NCBI GenBank assembly: GCA_027475525.1
Contig: JAMWFC010000107.1
Span: 248,001 to 312,000 of the forward strand
Direction of reading: 5' to 3'
Source: Macrolepiota albuminosa
Taxonomy: Eukaryota; Basidiomycota; Agaricomycetes; Agaricales; Agaricaceae
Length of the DNA stretch: 64,000 bases
This document shows positions 41,796-52,772 of the stretch, one piece after another. A program made the translations under genes and the position numbers. Positions within the stretch are counted from its first letter, which is position 1. Each line of letters opens with the position of its first letter. Below the pieces are notes generated by a model. It saw nothing but the letters and a program-made list of their open reading frames with translations. It was not told the DNA's origin and did no database searches.

Positions 41796-44700
41796 TGGGA
41801 ATACTGGGTGCAGACCTTTTAGTCCCGGGGGAAGCTCGATCTTGTAGGTGTGGGATGAGACCTTCTTCAATATTTTGAACGGGCCGAGGCGCTTGTGATC
41901 AAGTTTTGGGGAGGGCCGGCGGGTGCGGAGGTGGCGTCGGTCTAACCATACCTTTGTCCTGGGGGTCCAGTCAGGGGTGTCTTCCCGTTTCCGGTCGGCG
42001 TGTTTTACGTAGGCCCAGTTCACGGTGTCGATCTCTTCCTGGAGAAACTCATGAAGGGATTGGAGATCCCGGATGACCTCATGGGCGGCGTGCAACAGGA
42101 TGTCCTGGAGCAAGAGTGTCAGTCGAGGGTGGTATCCCTTATTGGCAAAGAAGGGCAATACCCTGGTGGCGGAGTGCAGCGTGTTGTTGTAGGTGAACTT
42201 GGCCAGGGGGAGCTCGGCGCGCCAGTTGTCCTGCAAGTAGTTGACGTACAGTCAGAGGTACTGCTCAAGAGACTGATTGACCCTTTCAGTCTGACCGTCA
42301 GTTTCGGGGTGGTAGGCGGTAGAGAGGTTAGTCTTTACTTCAAGGGCCTTACACAGACGATGTCGTTCAGGAGTCCATGTTTGGCGAAGACGTGCTCGAG
42401 GAACAGCCAGGCGAAGTCTGGGGTGGTGTCCGTGGTGTGGCAGGGTAGGAAGATGCCCTGTTTGGTTAGCCTGCACACAACGACGAGAATGGCATTGAAC
42501 CCTTCAGATTCTGGGAGTTCGACAATGTGGTCCAGGGATATGTTAGCCTGCACACAACGACGAGAATGGCATTGAACCCTTCAGATTCTGGGAGTTCGAC
42601 AATGTGGTCCAGGGATATGGAGGACCAGGGGTGTCGTCCGACCGGCAGGGGTTTCAGGAGTCCATACGGTCGGTGTTGGGGGACCTTGGCCTGGAGGCAG
42701 GGTTCGCATAATTGAATGTAACGGGTCACGTCCTTCTTCAAACCTGGCCAGAAGTAAGTCCAGGAGATAAGCTGGAGGGTCTTACGTATCCCAGGGTGTC
42801 CCCGGAGCTTGTGGTCGTGGTGTTGACGGAGGACATCATAGCAGAGTTGGGCGTGATCCAGGACGTAGATGTGGCCATCCCAGAGGAGGAGTTTTTTGTT
42901 GGGGGACAAGGAGAAGGCGGGGTCCCAGTCAGTTCCGTCAGGGGGGTTGCAGGGGTCATGATCGGAGAAGTACTTGTCTCGGGGGGCGCGGCGGATCTGG
43001 CTCAGGGTTCCTTCATCGTTTAAGATTAGTACGGCATTCAGATGTTCAGGAGGGATCACCACGCGATGATTGAACGCATTGCGTTCCACCTCGAACGACT
43101 TCTTGGGATAGACGCCCGGTCGACGGGTGAGGGCATTGGGTTTAGCTCCAAGTCATCCTGGGCGGTACTGGATTGTGAAGTCGTATTGCAAGAGAACCTC
43201 GGACTATTGGGCCTGCCGTCAACTAAGTTGCTTGGTCGTGGTGAAGTACTGCAAGTTGTTATGATCTGAGTAGACCTGAATCCGATGCTGGGCTCCCTCA
43301 AGGTAGGCTCACCATTGTTTGAAGGCTTTGACAATGGCGAGGAGCTCCTTGTCGTAGATGTCGTAGTTGAGCTCAGCGTTGATCATGGACTGGGTGTAGA
43401 AGGCGACTGGCCGGGGCTCTCCGCCGTCGGATCTCATCTGCGAGAGAATCCTGGCGATGGCGTAGTCAGAGGCCTTGCATTCCAGGATAATCGGGAGGGC
43501 CAGGTTGTAGTGCCGGAGTATGGGGGCGGCCGTGAAAGCCCCCTTGAGCAGGTTAAACACACTCTGGCACTTACTGTCCCAGTTCCAGGCAACGTCCTTG
43601 CGCGTGAGCTGGTTGAGGGGTTTTGTGATACCGGAGTAGTTATCTATGAACCTCCGGTAGAAGTTAGCGAAACCCAAGAAAGATTGTACTTCCTTGACGT
43701 TCCGGGGCTGCGGCCAGTTGACGATGGCCTTGACTTTGTGGGAGTCCATGCAAACGCCATTTGGGGATACTATGACGCCGAGATACTCAACCTCTTCCGT
43801 GTGGAATGAACACTTCTTGGGCTTGGCGTGGAGGTTGTGTTCCTGGAGGCGTTCGAGGACTTGCTAGACGTGTTTCTGGTGGTCCTCCTGCGAGTTGGAA
43901 TAGATGAGGATGTTGTCCAGGTAGACAATCACAAAGACATCGCTCATGTCGTGAAAGATGTCGTTTATGAAGTATTGGAACGTGGCGGGGGAGTTAGTCA
44001 TTCCAAAAGGCATTACAAGGTATTCAAACAGACCATACTGCGTGCGGAACACAGTTTTCCACTCGTGTCCCAGGGTGATGCGGACGTTGTTGTAACCGGA
44101 GCGGAGGTTGATCTTCGTGTAAACCTTGGCACTGCGGAGTCAATCGACCAGGTTGCTGATGAGCGAGAGCGGGTAGCAGTTCTTCTTGGTGATCTTATTG
44201 AGTCCCCAGTAATCGATGCAGAGTCGAAGCAAGCCGTCCTTCTTCTTGGCGAATAGAACCGGGGCTCTGGCAGCGGAGGCGGAGGGTCGGATGAATCCCT
44301 TACCAAGCATTTTGTTGAGGTAGTCCTTGAGGGCCTGGAGTTTGACTTCCGACATGTTGTACACCTTGCCGAAAGGGGGGCGGCTCCTTCCTCGAGGTTG
44401 ATGGTGTGGTCATAGGGGCGGTGAGGGGGAATCTCCTTGGCGTCTCCTTCGGAGAATACGTCAGCAAACTCGTGATACTCCGGGGGAACTACTTCTCGGA
44501 GGATTTGCTCCTCGGTTCTCTTTTCCGGGGGAATAGTGTCCCCTCGTAGATGTTCTTCCGGGAGAGAAGGCAAGGTATGTAGCTGAAACATGGGAGTTCC
44601 ATCCTTCATGAGGCGGGCGAAGGGGGTGGCCCTAATGATCCTAATGTCGAGTGCATTCAGGTCGGTCAGGGTCACGGAGGCATCGGCCGGAGCGGGTGTG

Positions 44701-44903
44701 ACGCGTGTCTGAGACCGATAGGGGTAGTTCAGCCCTTTGTACTTGTTCCAAGGAATGTTTGGGGGTCGATCAGGGGCCTTGCGGTCTCGGACAGGCATGG
44801 GGGGCGTGGCAGTCGTCCCAGGGGTGTTGGGCGTCAGGTCGTTTCCTAGGGCCCAGAGGTGCACGGCGGTCAAGGGGTGGTTTTCGGGTCCTGGGAAGGT
44901 CAT
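41796..44903 (-). pseudogene. Gypsy-D reverse transcriptase, RNase H and integrase
   Basis: RT: EYHEFADVFSEGDAKEIPPH (about 44480), [20 protein letters not shown] (about 44250), [15 protein letters not shown] (about 44000), and the catalytic box, which reads YLDNILIYS (about 43925) instead of YLDD. RNase H has LECKASDYAIARILS, where Lys replaces the expected first catalytic Asp. The integrase finger HDHKLRGHPG..C-x2-C is present (about 42800-42700), then the core [27 protein letters not shown]. The stretch with the second catalytic Asp is deleted (about 42365), and [16 protein letters not shown] remains. It ends at KGLHPVF with no chromodomain, where the antisense gene begins. Several frameshifts. 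Confidence 0.88.
42465..42618. repeat. Exact 77-bp tandem duplication (probable assembly artefact)
   Basis: Copies start at 42465 and 42542; the integrase segment [12 protein letters not shown] is encoded twice. Confidence 0.92.
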
Positions 44904-45748
44904 GGTGAGCGTCCTCCAATCGATGTCGGGTTTGTGTCGCGCAGCCAGGGTAGTCCTAGCACCATCGGGATCGACTCGTGAAGTTGCGTGACCAGGAAGT
45001 CGGAGGTGAACTCGTAGTCGTTGTCCAGGGTCACGCGTTCCGAGTGAGACCTCTGGATGGGGCCGGAGGAGGAGGGGGTGCCGTCAAGGCGTTGCAGGCG
45101 GAGGGGCTGGTCGAGGGAGTCGTGGGGGAGGTCGAGGGCATCGCTGATGAAAACTCCGGTGGCTCCACTGTCAATGAGGGCCAATATTGGTCCCAGGGCA
45201 CCATCCAGCCTGGCATTGATGACGAAGGACCGGGACAAGCGGGACTGGAGTCCAGGGGGTGGTGGGGGCCCGTCCTTTGGGGTAGGGTTCAGAGAGTGGG
45301 GGATGTCAAAGAGGAGCTGCTAGTCATCGGGCATCGGGTCCCGGGTCAGGCGAAGGGTAAGATGTCGCCAATCGATGCGGGGGTTGGTGTCTCGGAGCCA
45401 TGGGAGCCCTAGGACCAGGGATGTGCAGGGGTGGAGTTTGGTTATCAATATCCGGAGAGTGTGAGTCTGTCCGTTGGCAAAAGTGACGGGCATACGCACG
45501 AAGTGAGTGATGTCTCCCGCCATAGAGGCGTCTCTGTTGAAGAGGCAGAGCCGCACCGGGACCAGGAGTTGCTGAGAGGGTTCCGGGGCGAAGGTAGACC
45601 ATGCTTTGTCGATGAAGTTGTCGGTGGTGCCACTGTCAACGAGGGTGTTGAGAGGGGTTCCGGAGGGGGTGAGGCGGGTTTTGAGGAGAAGAGAGTGCGA
45701 GGAGTGGGAGGGTAGGTAAGCCGTGAGGGTGTCCTGTATGAGTGTCAT
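44900..45748 (-). pseudogene. Gypsy-D tandem retropepsins (two aspartic protease domains)
   Basis: Domain 1 (45748-45320) has TPLNTLVDSGTTDNFID, then SLVLGLPWLRDTNPRIDW. Domain 2 (45238-44900) has GPILALIDSGATGVFIS, then MVLGLPWLRDTNP. The two lie in the same reading frame, separated only by a TAG at 45317-45319 (after PMPDD), so they were one polyprotein. Both keep the catalytic DSG. Retropepsins act as dimers, so a linked pair could form a pepsin-like single-chain enzyme; this is inference. A single-base loss near 44925 shifts into the RT frame. The frame is offset by -1 from gag. Confidence 0.83.
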
Positions 45749-46665
45749 GGAGCGAAGATGTGAGACCGGGGTGGAGAAGACGTCGGGGTCGATTCCGCGA
45801 TTTAGGGCATCTTCTGGGTCTAAATCGCCGGGTCGTTTTCCGAATACTCATAAGTGGCGTCCTCCCCTTCGAAGGTCCAGGTGGCACGTCCCATGACCTG
45901 TCGTCGGGGGCACTCGGAGATGAAGTGGTCTTTCTCACCGCAGAGTATGCAGACACCCTCCCTTCTCCGTCGTTCCTGCACATCCGTCAGGACCTCAACC
46001 CAGGGTCGCCTCTTTTTTGAGAGCCAGTTGGCCCAGAGGGCTTCTTCGTCCCGTTCGTTGGTGAAGTTGGGATCTTCAGAGTCTTCCAGGGGTTCCTCGG
46101 GGCTTGGTGCGTCGCCCAGGTCGTTGGTGGCCACAGCGGCGTTGAGTTGGGCCTGGGGGCGGGCGCCGCTGCCGGGGTTAGTATTGGGCGGGCCGCGACT
46201 CACCAGGGGTCAGCTGCCAGGGAACGTGGGGGGACCGGGGTTTTGGATTTGGGGGTTGGGGGCTTCGCTGGAGGGCCATGGAGGTCCTCCCTTAGGGTTC
46301 CAGGAGGTTCGGAAGTTTGAGTACTCGCTGCGGTCTTCCCAGTAGCATTGGTCAATCTGCATGACGAGGGCCTTGTATCCATCGTAGGAAGGTTGCTTTG
46401 GGGCAAGTCGGAGGACGTCCTTGATGCGTTGTGGCAGGGCGCGGTGGAGGGCGTATCGGAGGGCGCTGTAGTTCCAACCTGTCTCGTAAGCTTCCTTCTC
46501 AAAACGTACGATGAAGGTGGTGAAACACTCTTCAGAGCACATTTGGAGGTTGAAGAGGTTGTCCTCGGCCTCGGCCACGGTGTCATAGATCCCGAATTTC
46601 CTGGAGAACTCGTCAATGAAGACTTGCCAGTGAGAGAGTGCCGGGTTGTTGGGGTCAAACTGGAT

Positions 46666-46819
46666 AAGGGCCATGTAGTGGTCGAAGGCGATCCCCTGGA
46701 GGTACGATGCAGCAAAGGCCACCCGGGAGCTGTCAACCTGAAAAGGGCCATGTAGTGGTCGAAGGCGATCCCCTGGAGGTACGATGCAGCAAAGGCCACC
46801 CGGGAGCTGTCAACCTGAA
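46666..46819. repeat. Exact 77-bp tandem duplication (probable assembly artefact)
   Basis: Copies start at 46666 and 46743. The capsid segment ASYLQGIAFDHYMA is encoded twice. Confidence 0.92.
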
Positions 46820-47675
46820 ACGTGAGCGGCTTCACCTGAAATGTGTTAAGACATTGGGTGAGAAATGTACGCCATTTTTCGGGGGTCCCAGCCCATGAAC
46901 ACATCGGGTTTCTGAATGTCCAGACGTCCTTTGCGGGCGAGGGCGTTGCAAGCGTCGTCCAGTCCGGCAGTGTTGTGGGGGGGAGAGCCGGCATTGTAGT
47001 AGTAGTAGTAATGATTACCCCCCCCCTCCTTGTGGAGAAAAAGCACCGAGGGCGGGACCCCACCCGCCTGGAGGGCCTCCTCCAGGTGGCTCACCTGGGG
47101 GTCCGTTGTCCCAGGGGGGTTCGTTCCTGCCAGGAGGAGGCCTGGGTCTCCACGCAGGAGGTGGCAGAGGTGGGGGACCTGGGGGTCGTCCTCGAGGTTC
47201 GGCTGGGGGTGGCGGAGGCGGTCGGGGAGGGTTTGGTGGTGTCGGGTCAGGCGGAGGGGGGTCAGGTGCTGGGTCAGGTGCTGGGTTGCGCGGGGGACGT
47301 TCAACCTGGGAGGGTCGTGCTTGCATCGAGGGTCGCAGGGGGTTTTGTAGGTCGAAGTGGGGTGGCAGATCGCGGCGGAAGTTGCGTTCCAGAGGGACCG
47401 GGGCTGACGTAGGGGGCGGTACCGGGACGGGCACGGGCGTGGGACATGGTTCGTTGTTGCCACATGTGAGCTCGTCGATGTAGCATAGCGTGTCGTCCGT
47501 GCTAGGGGTGTCCGTGCGGGGTCTACCGGGGTTCACCGGGGCCAGGGGTCGGGCGTTGTCCGTTCATGGGAGCGGTTCCAGGGGTCTCTGGGGCTGTCCC
47601 CAGGTCTCGAAGGTACTAGGAACGGAGTTAGCCCTGTGGCGGGTTGACAAGCCTACCGTGCAGGCAGCGGGTTGA

Positions 47676-47829
47676 TCGAAGAGGCCTCCAGTCGGGTTGA
47701 GGGACCGCAATATGGCTGAGGCGTTTTGTCGCTCTTCCCGTTGTCGTTGTTCTCGAAGAGGCCTCCAGTCGGGTTGAGGGACCGCAATATGGCTGAGGCG
47801 TTTTGTCGCTCTTCCCGTTGTCGTTGTTC
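47676..47829. repeat. Exact 77-bp tandem duplication (probable assembly artefact)
   Basis: Copies start at 47676 and 47753, in Gypsy-D gag (SAILRSLNPTGGL repeated). Confidence 0.92.
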
Positions 47830-47945
47830 TGGAGTAGGGGCCGCGGGGGCTGGCTCCGGGGGTTCCCGTCAAACATGAATTGAGCGACCTGGGTCTGCGG
47901 GATTGTTGAGGGGTCGAGGGGAGGGGGACGCGTGGACTTCATTGA

Positions 47946-48099
47946 GCAGCTGCTGCAATTCTTCTCAGAGGATTGTATTGCGCCTATACTTTACCATAGT
48001 TTGCTCCGGGAGTTCTCCTCACGCAGCTGCTGCAATTCTTCTCAGAGGATTGTATTGCGCCTATACTTTACCATAGTTTGCTCCGGGAGTTCTCCTCAC
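47946..48099. repeat. Exact 77-bp tandem duplication (probable assembly artefact)
   Basis: Copies start at 47946 and 48023 and overlap the next duplication, giving three partial copies of one gag stretch. Confidence 0.9.
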
Positions 48100-48205
48100 G
48101 TGAGGCGATCCCCGAATTTGACCAAGCAGTATTGCGCCTATACTTTACCATAGTTTGCTCCGGGAGTTCTCCTCACGTGAGGCGATCCCCGAATTTGACC
48201 AAGCA
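48052..48205. repeat. Exact 77-bp tandem duplication (probable assembly artefact)
   Basis: Copies start at 48052 and 48129, overlapping the duplication at 47946. Confidence 0.9.
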
Positions 48206-48799
48206 ATGAGCCCATTCCTCCGGAGTGCCTTCAAAGTCGTCAAAGTCGTCGTGCCCAAATTCTGTGAGCAGCACCCTTGCCCGTTGCACGAAGTCCTCCG
48301 GCAAGATCCTGAGTGAGCGGAGTACTTTGTCCCATTGCCGTTCATACTCCTTGAGGCGTCGTTGTCCCATTGGCAAGGGAGGGGTTTGAGCGGGTGGAGC
48401 GGCAGCCGGGTAGTGATGAGGGGGGTAGTCGGGGTAGGGGGGTCCTCGGGGTTCTCGGGGTTGGGGAACGGGGTGCTGGTAGCTGTAGTAGGGGGTGGGC
48501 GCAAAGGGGCCCTTGCTGGGGGGGATTGGGCGAGGTCCACTGGGTACGGGTGGGGTCTCCGGCAGGCTTCCGGGAATGCTCCGGTACGAGGGGACCTCCA
48601 CGGGTTGTGCCATGGCTAAGTTGGGTGGAGGGGCCCAGCTGGCTGAGGGCCCCAGATCATAGAGGGATGGATTGGGGGCCCAGTGGCGGTGGAGATACGG
48701 AGGTTTGTACGGGAGGGGTGGATAGATGGGGCGGGGGGTCTGTGCGGAGTAATGATCGGGTACTGGGCGCCTGTAGGGGTCGGTCTGGTAGCCCATGGA

Positions 48800-48953
48800 G
48801 TAGTAGGTGTGAGTATACGTAGCCATCAAGAACGGTGTAAGGAGGGAGTCTTGATATTATGTCAGGTTCCGCTAAGGTAGTAGGTGTGAGTATACGTAGC
48901 CATCAAGAACGGTGTAAGGAGGGAGTCTTGATATTATGTCAGGTTCCGCTAAG
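48800..48953. repeat. Exact 77-bp tandem duplication (probable assembly artefact)
   Basis: Copies start at 48800 and 48877. It duplicates the gag start and the 5' LTR border, producing an apparent second LTR end at about 48860. Confidence 0.92.
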
Positions 48954-49788
48954 TCGGGGGCTTTCCAGGAAAGCAATCGCCCTTACAATGCGGACTTGAC
49001 CTACGGATACTTGGGTGTCTGAAACTCCGGGGTTAGGACTCCGGGGTTCAAGACGTGGACAGGGGTAATCCCGGGAGAGGGAACTTGGTCTGGGGGTTTT
49101 GGGTTGTGAGTAGCTAGGGGGTTCGGGTGGGGGTCGAGTCGTGAACCGGAGGTTCTAAGACGAGACCAAGTTAGCAAATTAAAGTCGCGAAGTGCGTACC
49201 AATCTTAGAGCACAGTCGTGAACCGGAGGTTCTAAGACGAGACCAAGTTAGCAAATTAAAGTCGCGAAGTGCGTACCAATCTTAGAGCACATGAGTATTC
49301 AAGCGTGCCAGTCAAAGCATGCCAGTCAATGCGTACCAGTCAATGTGTACCAGTCAAATAGAGGGCACGCAACAATTCAAGTAACCAAGTGAAAACAGTG
49401 TAAGCAGTGTAATATCAAGACTAGCGAATACAATGGGGAGCTATGCTATAAGTACTACAGGGCCAGGTCTTGGGGTTCCAGAGTGTCTGGGATAGGTTCC
49501 GGGAGTCATTGAGTAGCGGGCAGGGACTGTATACCTGGATCGTGCATGTGGGGTGCGCGATCAATTGGCGCGGGGGCAGCTGTGATGCGTGATGCGTGAT
49601 GGCCAGGAGCGAGCCACATGATCTGATTGTTGATCGGGGCTGGTGGCGGCTAATGGCGGTCCTTGATGCGCATGATGGCAGTGTTGGTAGTTGTGATGGC
49701 GGGGCGTGTCCTGTGGAGTCAGAGGGAGAGTCCTGGGTGGTGTTCCGGGGGTGTCCCAGGGTGGATCCGGAGGGGAGGGGTCGTGACA
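48937..49788 (-). repeat. Gypsy-D 5' LTR
   Basis: 852 bp raw, 775 bp without the 77-bp duplication at 49137-49290. Forward strand TGTCAGGTTCCGCTAAG to GGGTCGTGACA, then CTAAC. Confidence 0.92.
49137..49290. repeat. Exact 77-bp tandem duplication (probable assembly artefact)
   Basis: Copies start at 49137 and 49214, inside the Gypsy-D 5' LTR. The 3' LTR has this stretch once. Confidence 0.93.
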
Positions 49789-49985
49789 CTAACATCCACT
49801 GCTGACATCTTAGTGTATGATCAACTTGTCACATGTACTGGAATAAACACATGCGCAAATTTATCCTATTCTATTTCTTTGCAGAACTCTCTGGAGTTTT
49901 AAATGGATCAAATTAATAATGCTAACAAATATCAGTAGCCTGCTGCTATAATGTTCACTAGGGAGAAGTCAAACCCACCTCTTGT
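49789..49985 (-). repeat. CR/foldback sequence, right of Gypsy-D
   Basis: It starts with the CTAAC duplication and carries the inverted foldback arm (CTCTGGAGTTTTAAATGGATC; GCTAACAAATATCAGTAGC). It ends in a partial tRNA-like module (AAGTCAAACCCACC) where KDZ-2 begins. Confidence 0.55.
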
Positions 49986-51861
49986 GCAAAAAATAAATTT
50001 GCTACTATTTCTGAATGTGAGTCCTCTGGTTAACATTTCTGTTATCAATTTATCTATTTATAAACATTTGTATTTAGTTAATCATGTTCATTATCTATGT
50101 CTGAGAGCACAATCCAACAAATTAATAGAGGGATGCTAGCTTGTTACTAGTGAAATGCAGTGGACAGCTTGGTATTTCTTCAACTAGGCAGAAATTTGGT
50201 CAAAGCATAGTATGTCAGTGAAAAAAGAGGTTTTTAGTCATATGCCCACAAAAAGACAGCCATGTGGCCAGAATTGGCCTCTATGGCAATTGATAAATTC
50301 AGGTGAGTGCTTTCTGATTTTATTCCTCCCCAAACTGCAAGAGATCTGCTGTGAAAATAGTAGATGCAGAGACAGATTGAACTGATAGATGCAGAATAAT
50401 TATTTGATGGATGTATAGCTTGCTGCTGTCAGCGAATAATTGGCAGGAATTTGTGACATTATTATGTGCAATAGAATTGTTGAAAATCACTTTTGTTTAT
50501 AAGGCACAAAAATCTCATACATAGCAGTATCTGCTTTTACAAGCAACAATGCAATGACATCTATCTCTGTCTTACACAATGTCCTCTCCAAAGATAGACT
50601 AGAAAATTTGCAAGAGGTTGTCGACTAGATTGAGACACACCTCATTGCAGCACTTTTCATATTTGGCAATCTTGCATCAAGTATTGAAGTGGAAGAGGCA
50701 TGAATCATCTAGCATCTAAACAAGGAGTTGGTAAGATAACTTCAAAATATTGTAAATATATTAAAATTTAAATGTGTGCTATAAAACTTTGTATTGTCAT
50801 ATCTGGGGGCTGTATCACTGAATAATGTGGTCTGCAATGTCCCAGACATTGTCAAAAGGTTAAGCCAATTTTTCTCTTTTTAAAATCAACAAGTCTTGCT
50901 CACAGAGATGATCAGAAACCTGTATGGCTATAATTGGTAGAACTATATTGGCCGAGCAGATCTTCAGGTTCTAAGCAATAAAATACTGCAGCATTGCCTT
51001 CTAGTATATCAGTAAGGCTTCCACTCTATTGAAAGCTTCTTGGCATGCAACTGCCAGCCATCCATGACATTGCTATCAGCAGATGGAATAGTGTCTGTCC
51101 CATTACCAAATGATTTGCTCTGTATGTTTGGAGGTAGCAGATCTACCATTGGCCATCAGCAGATGCTGCTAGTCCTAGACAAGTAGCAGTTGCTGGATAA
51201 AATGGAACATGTTTCAACAGTCAACAATATGATCTGCCTGTTTGCTGGCAGCAAGTTCATTGCTCCTTCTATTATCAGTTCTGTCACCAGATCTGTAAAT
51301 CCTGCTCAGATGGGCCAATTGACAGGCATTGAGTTTAATACTAACAGTATTGATAGTGAGCAACCTGATTCTCAAGACTGCTTCTCCATGGCCTATCCTA
51401 CCACTTTTCGTGATGTCAACTCTCTCTAATGGCTATCCTTGATGTATATTGAACTCTCAAATCCACAACATCTATTCCACCACCTTTATAGTAAAGATAA
51501 ATCTGGACTGGTGTATGGCTCCACAAAAAACACTCTCATGTTGTAGTTCAAATAGCATTCCAACTTTCTTCTGCTTATATCCGCTGGATATTCATGGAGC
51601 TGGAGATGTCTGATAATAAACAGGTAGATATTCCCACTTCATTCATTCATATTTCAGACTTGGAGGTCTTGAGTAGAACTGAAGACATCTCTTCTTTGTT
51701 CATTGTTGAGGATATAGAAGACAAACTGTTGCCTCTGTTGTTTATTTCTGCAGCAGAGAAGATGGATGACAATTCTTTGTCTCCTCTGTTCATTTTTGTA
51801 GAAGAGAAGATGGAAAATGATTCTTTGCCTCCATTGCTCATTTCTATGGCAGAGAAGATAG

Positions 51862-52772
51862 TGTAGTACTTGGTTGCAAGTAGTACTGATAGTTCTGGGG
51901 CTTTCTTGAAGTCTTAAAAAGTGACCTCTAATCCACACTGGTGCTTGATGATAAAAACTTGATGTATTGGGTGCTTCACAGAATATCAAATATTCTGATA
52001 GGCAGAAGAAGGTTCTCAATAAACTCCAGCCTAAGCAGTTCACTCCCTGGGAACCACCGAGCCTTTGTCTACCAATAGACTTCCAATAAGAGGTGTTCAA
52101 TAAACTCTAGCCTAAGTGATTCACTCCCTGGGAACCACCGAGCCTTTGCCTATCAATTGCCTGTCTATTCTCTACTAAACTTGGGCTATTTATACTGTTT
52201 TTCTGGTGCACAGACCACTATCTACACATGACTCTTTTGTTGTCAACTCCCAGCATTCCTGACCTAATTTGTTGTTCCATTTTCCATTTTGGTGATGCAT
52301 GTTTCAGTGCCACCATTCCATTCATCTCTTCCTTCCTCTATTCAATGCATGTTTCAGTGCCACCATTCCATTCATCCCTCTCTTCCTCCATTCAATGCAT
52401 GTGCCACCATTCTATTCATCTCTTTTGACATCCCTCCATGCTTCTTTCCCTTTCCCCTTTCAGTCATATCAAATTGGGCATTGTCAGATCAGATCTTGAT
52501 CTAGATCATCACAATTTGATCCCCTTTTGTCACCTCTGCCAGCTCCTATGCTTCCCCTCCCCATAACAGTGGTTGGACTATTGTTGAGTTGATAGCTTGA
52601 GCTGGTCCCTGCCCTTTGTTCTGTACTGTCTGTGTATTTATTGGGGTGTTTTTGGAGATATAATTTGTTGAGACTGCTACCAGGAGGCTTACAGTTTTCA
52701 GCCCATAATTAAATGTTTATTTTGACTTCTGATGCATGTTGTGTCCCTGACTGCTAGTACAGTGTTGTATCA
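51862..52772. repeat. About 0.9-kb insertion within the KDZ-2 tail, possibly a solo LTR
   Basis: This segment is absent from KDZ-1 at the same position, so it is an insertion. It starts TGTAGTACTTGG and can be ended at a CA near 52772, but I find no clear target duplication. It contains an 81-bp diverged tandem repeat (about 52013-52160) and a 50-bp unit repeated about three times (52295-52440). Confidence 0.4.
52295..52440. repeat. Short tandem repeat, 50-bp unit
   Basis: About 2.7 copies of a unit containing ATGCATGTTTCAGTGCCACC and ATTCCATTCATC, with unit-to-unit differences, so unlike the exact 77-bp artefacts. Confidence 0.75.

Larger units (their letters stand above)
45822..48829 (-). 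pseudogene. Gypsy-D gag with CCHC knuckle
   Basis: The start at 48829 (MMATYTHTYYSMGYQTDPYR) lies 108 bp inside the 5' LTR. A Tyr/Pro-rich N-terminus, a helical segment (VLRSLRILPEDFVQRARVLL, DFEGTPEEWAHCLVKFGDRL), a long Pro-rich stretch (47380-47030), and the capsid core follow (DVFMGWDPRKMAYI; VAFAASYLQGIAFDHYMAL; SHWQVFIDEFSRKFGIYD; about 46890-46580). The nucleocapsid knuckle CILCGEKDHFISECP lies at about 45946-45902, and the stop at about 45822. At least four 77-bp artefacts (46666, 47676, 47946, 48052) and one real frame change near 47025 split it. Confidence 0.87.
39263..49788 (-). mobile_element. Gypsy-D: full-length Ty3/Gypsy element with antisense gene
   Basis: It is bounded by LTRs (5' LTR 49788-48937, 3' LTR 39990-39263) with perfect CTAAC target duplications at 39258-39262 and 49789-49793. 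In element orientation: gag, two retropepsin domains, RT, RNase H, integrase, then a reverse-oriented intron-containing gene, the polypurine tract and the 3' LTR. Raw length is 10.5 kb, but seven 77-bp duplications inflate it by 539 bp. Related sequences are the solo LTR at 16091-16845 and the derivative at 32866-34840. The coding regions carry CpG-type and frameshift damage, so it is inactive. Confidence 0.92.

Noticed and set aside
43285..44256. Long forward-strand frames opposite Gypsy-D pol
   Set aside because: Complement of RT and RNase H coding sequence in GC-rich DNA; unlike 40118-41781 they show no introns, motifs or proper starts.
46843..47483. Gly-rich forward frames opposite Gypsy-D gag
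   Set aside because: Complement of the Pro-rich gag segment; a compositional effect.
47946..48205. Repeated near-identical blocks that look like an array (CRISPR-like or satellite)
   Set aside because: The unit is 77 bp with no spacers, equal in length to the artefactual duplications elsewhere, and lies inside a gag reading frame.
48840..48876. An extra LTR end (ATGTCAGGTTCCGCTAA) before the Gypsy-D 5' LTR
   Set aside because: It is the first copy of the 77-bp duplication at 48800-48953, not a second LTR.
52013..52160. Another 77-bp artefact
   Set aside because: The repeat spacing is 81 bp and the copies differ at several positions, so it is a real diverged tandem repeat.
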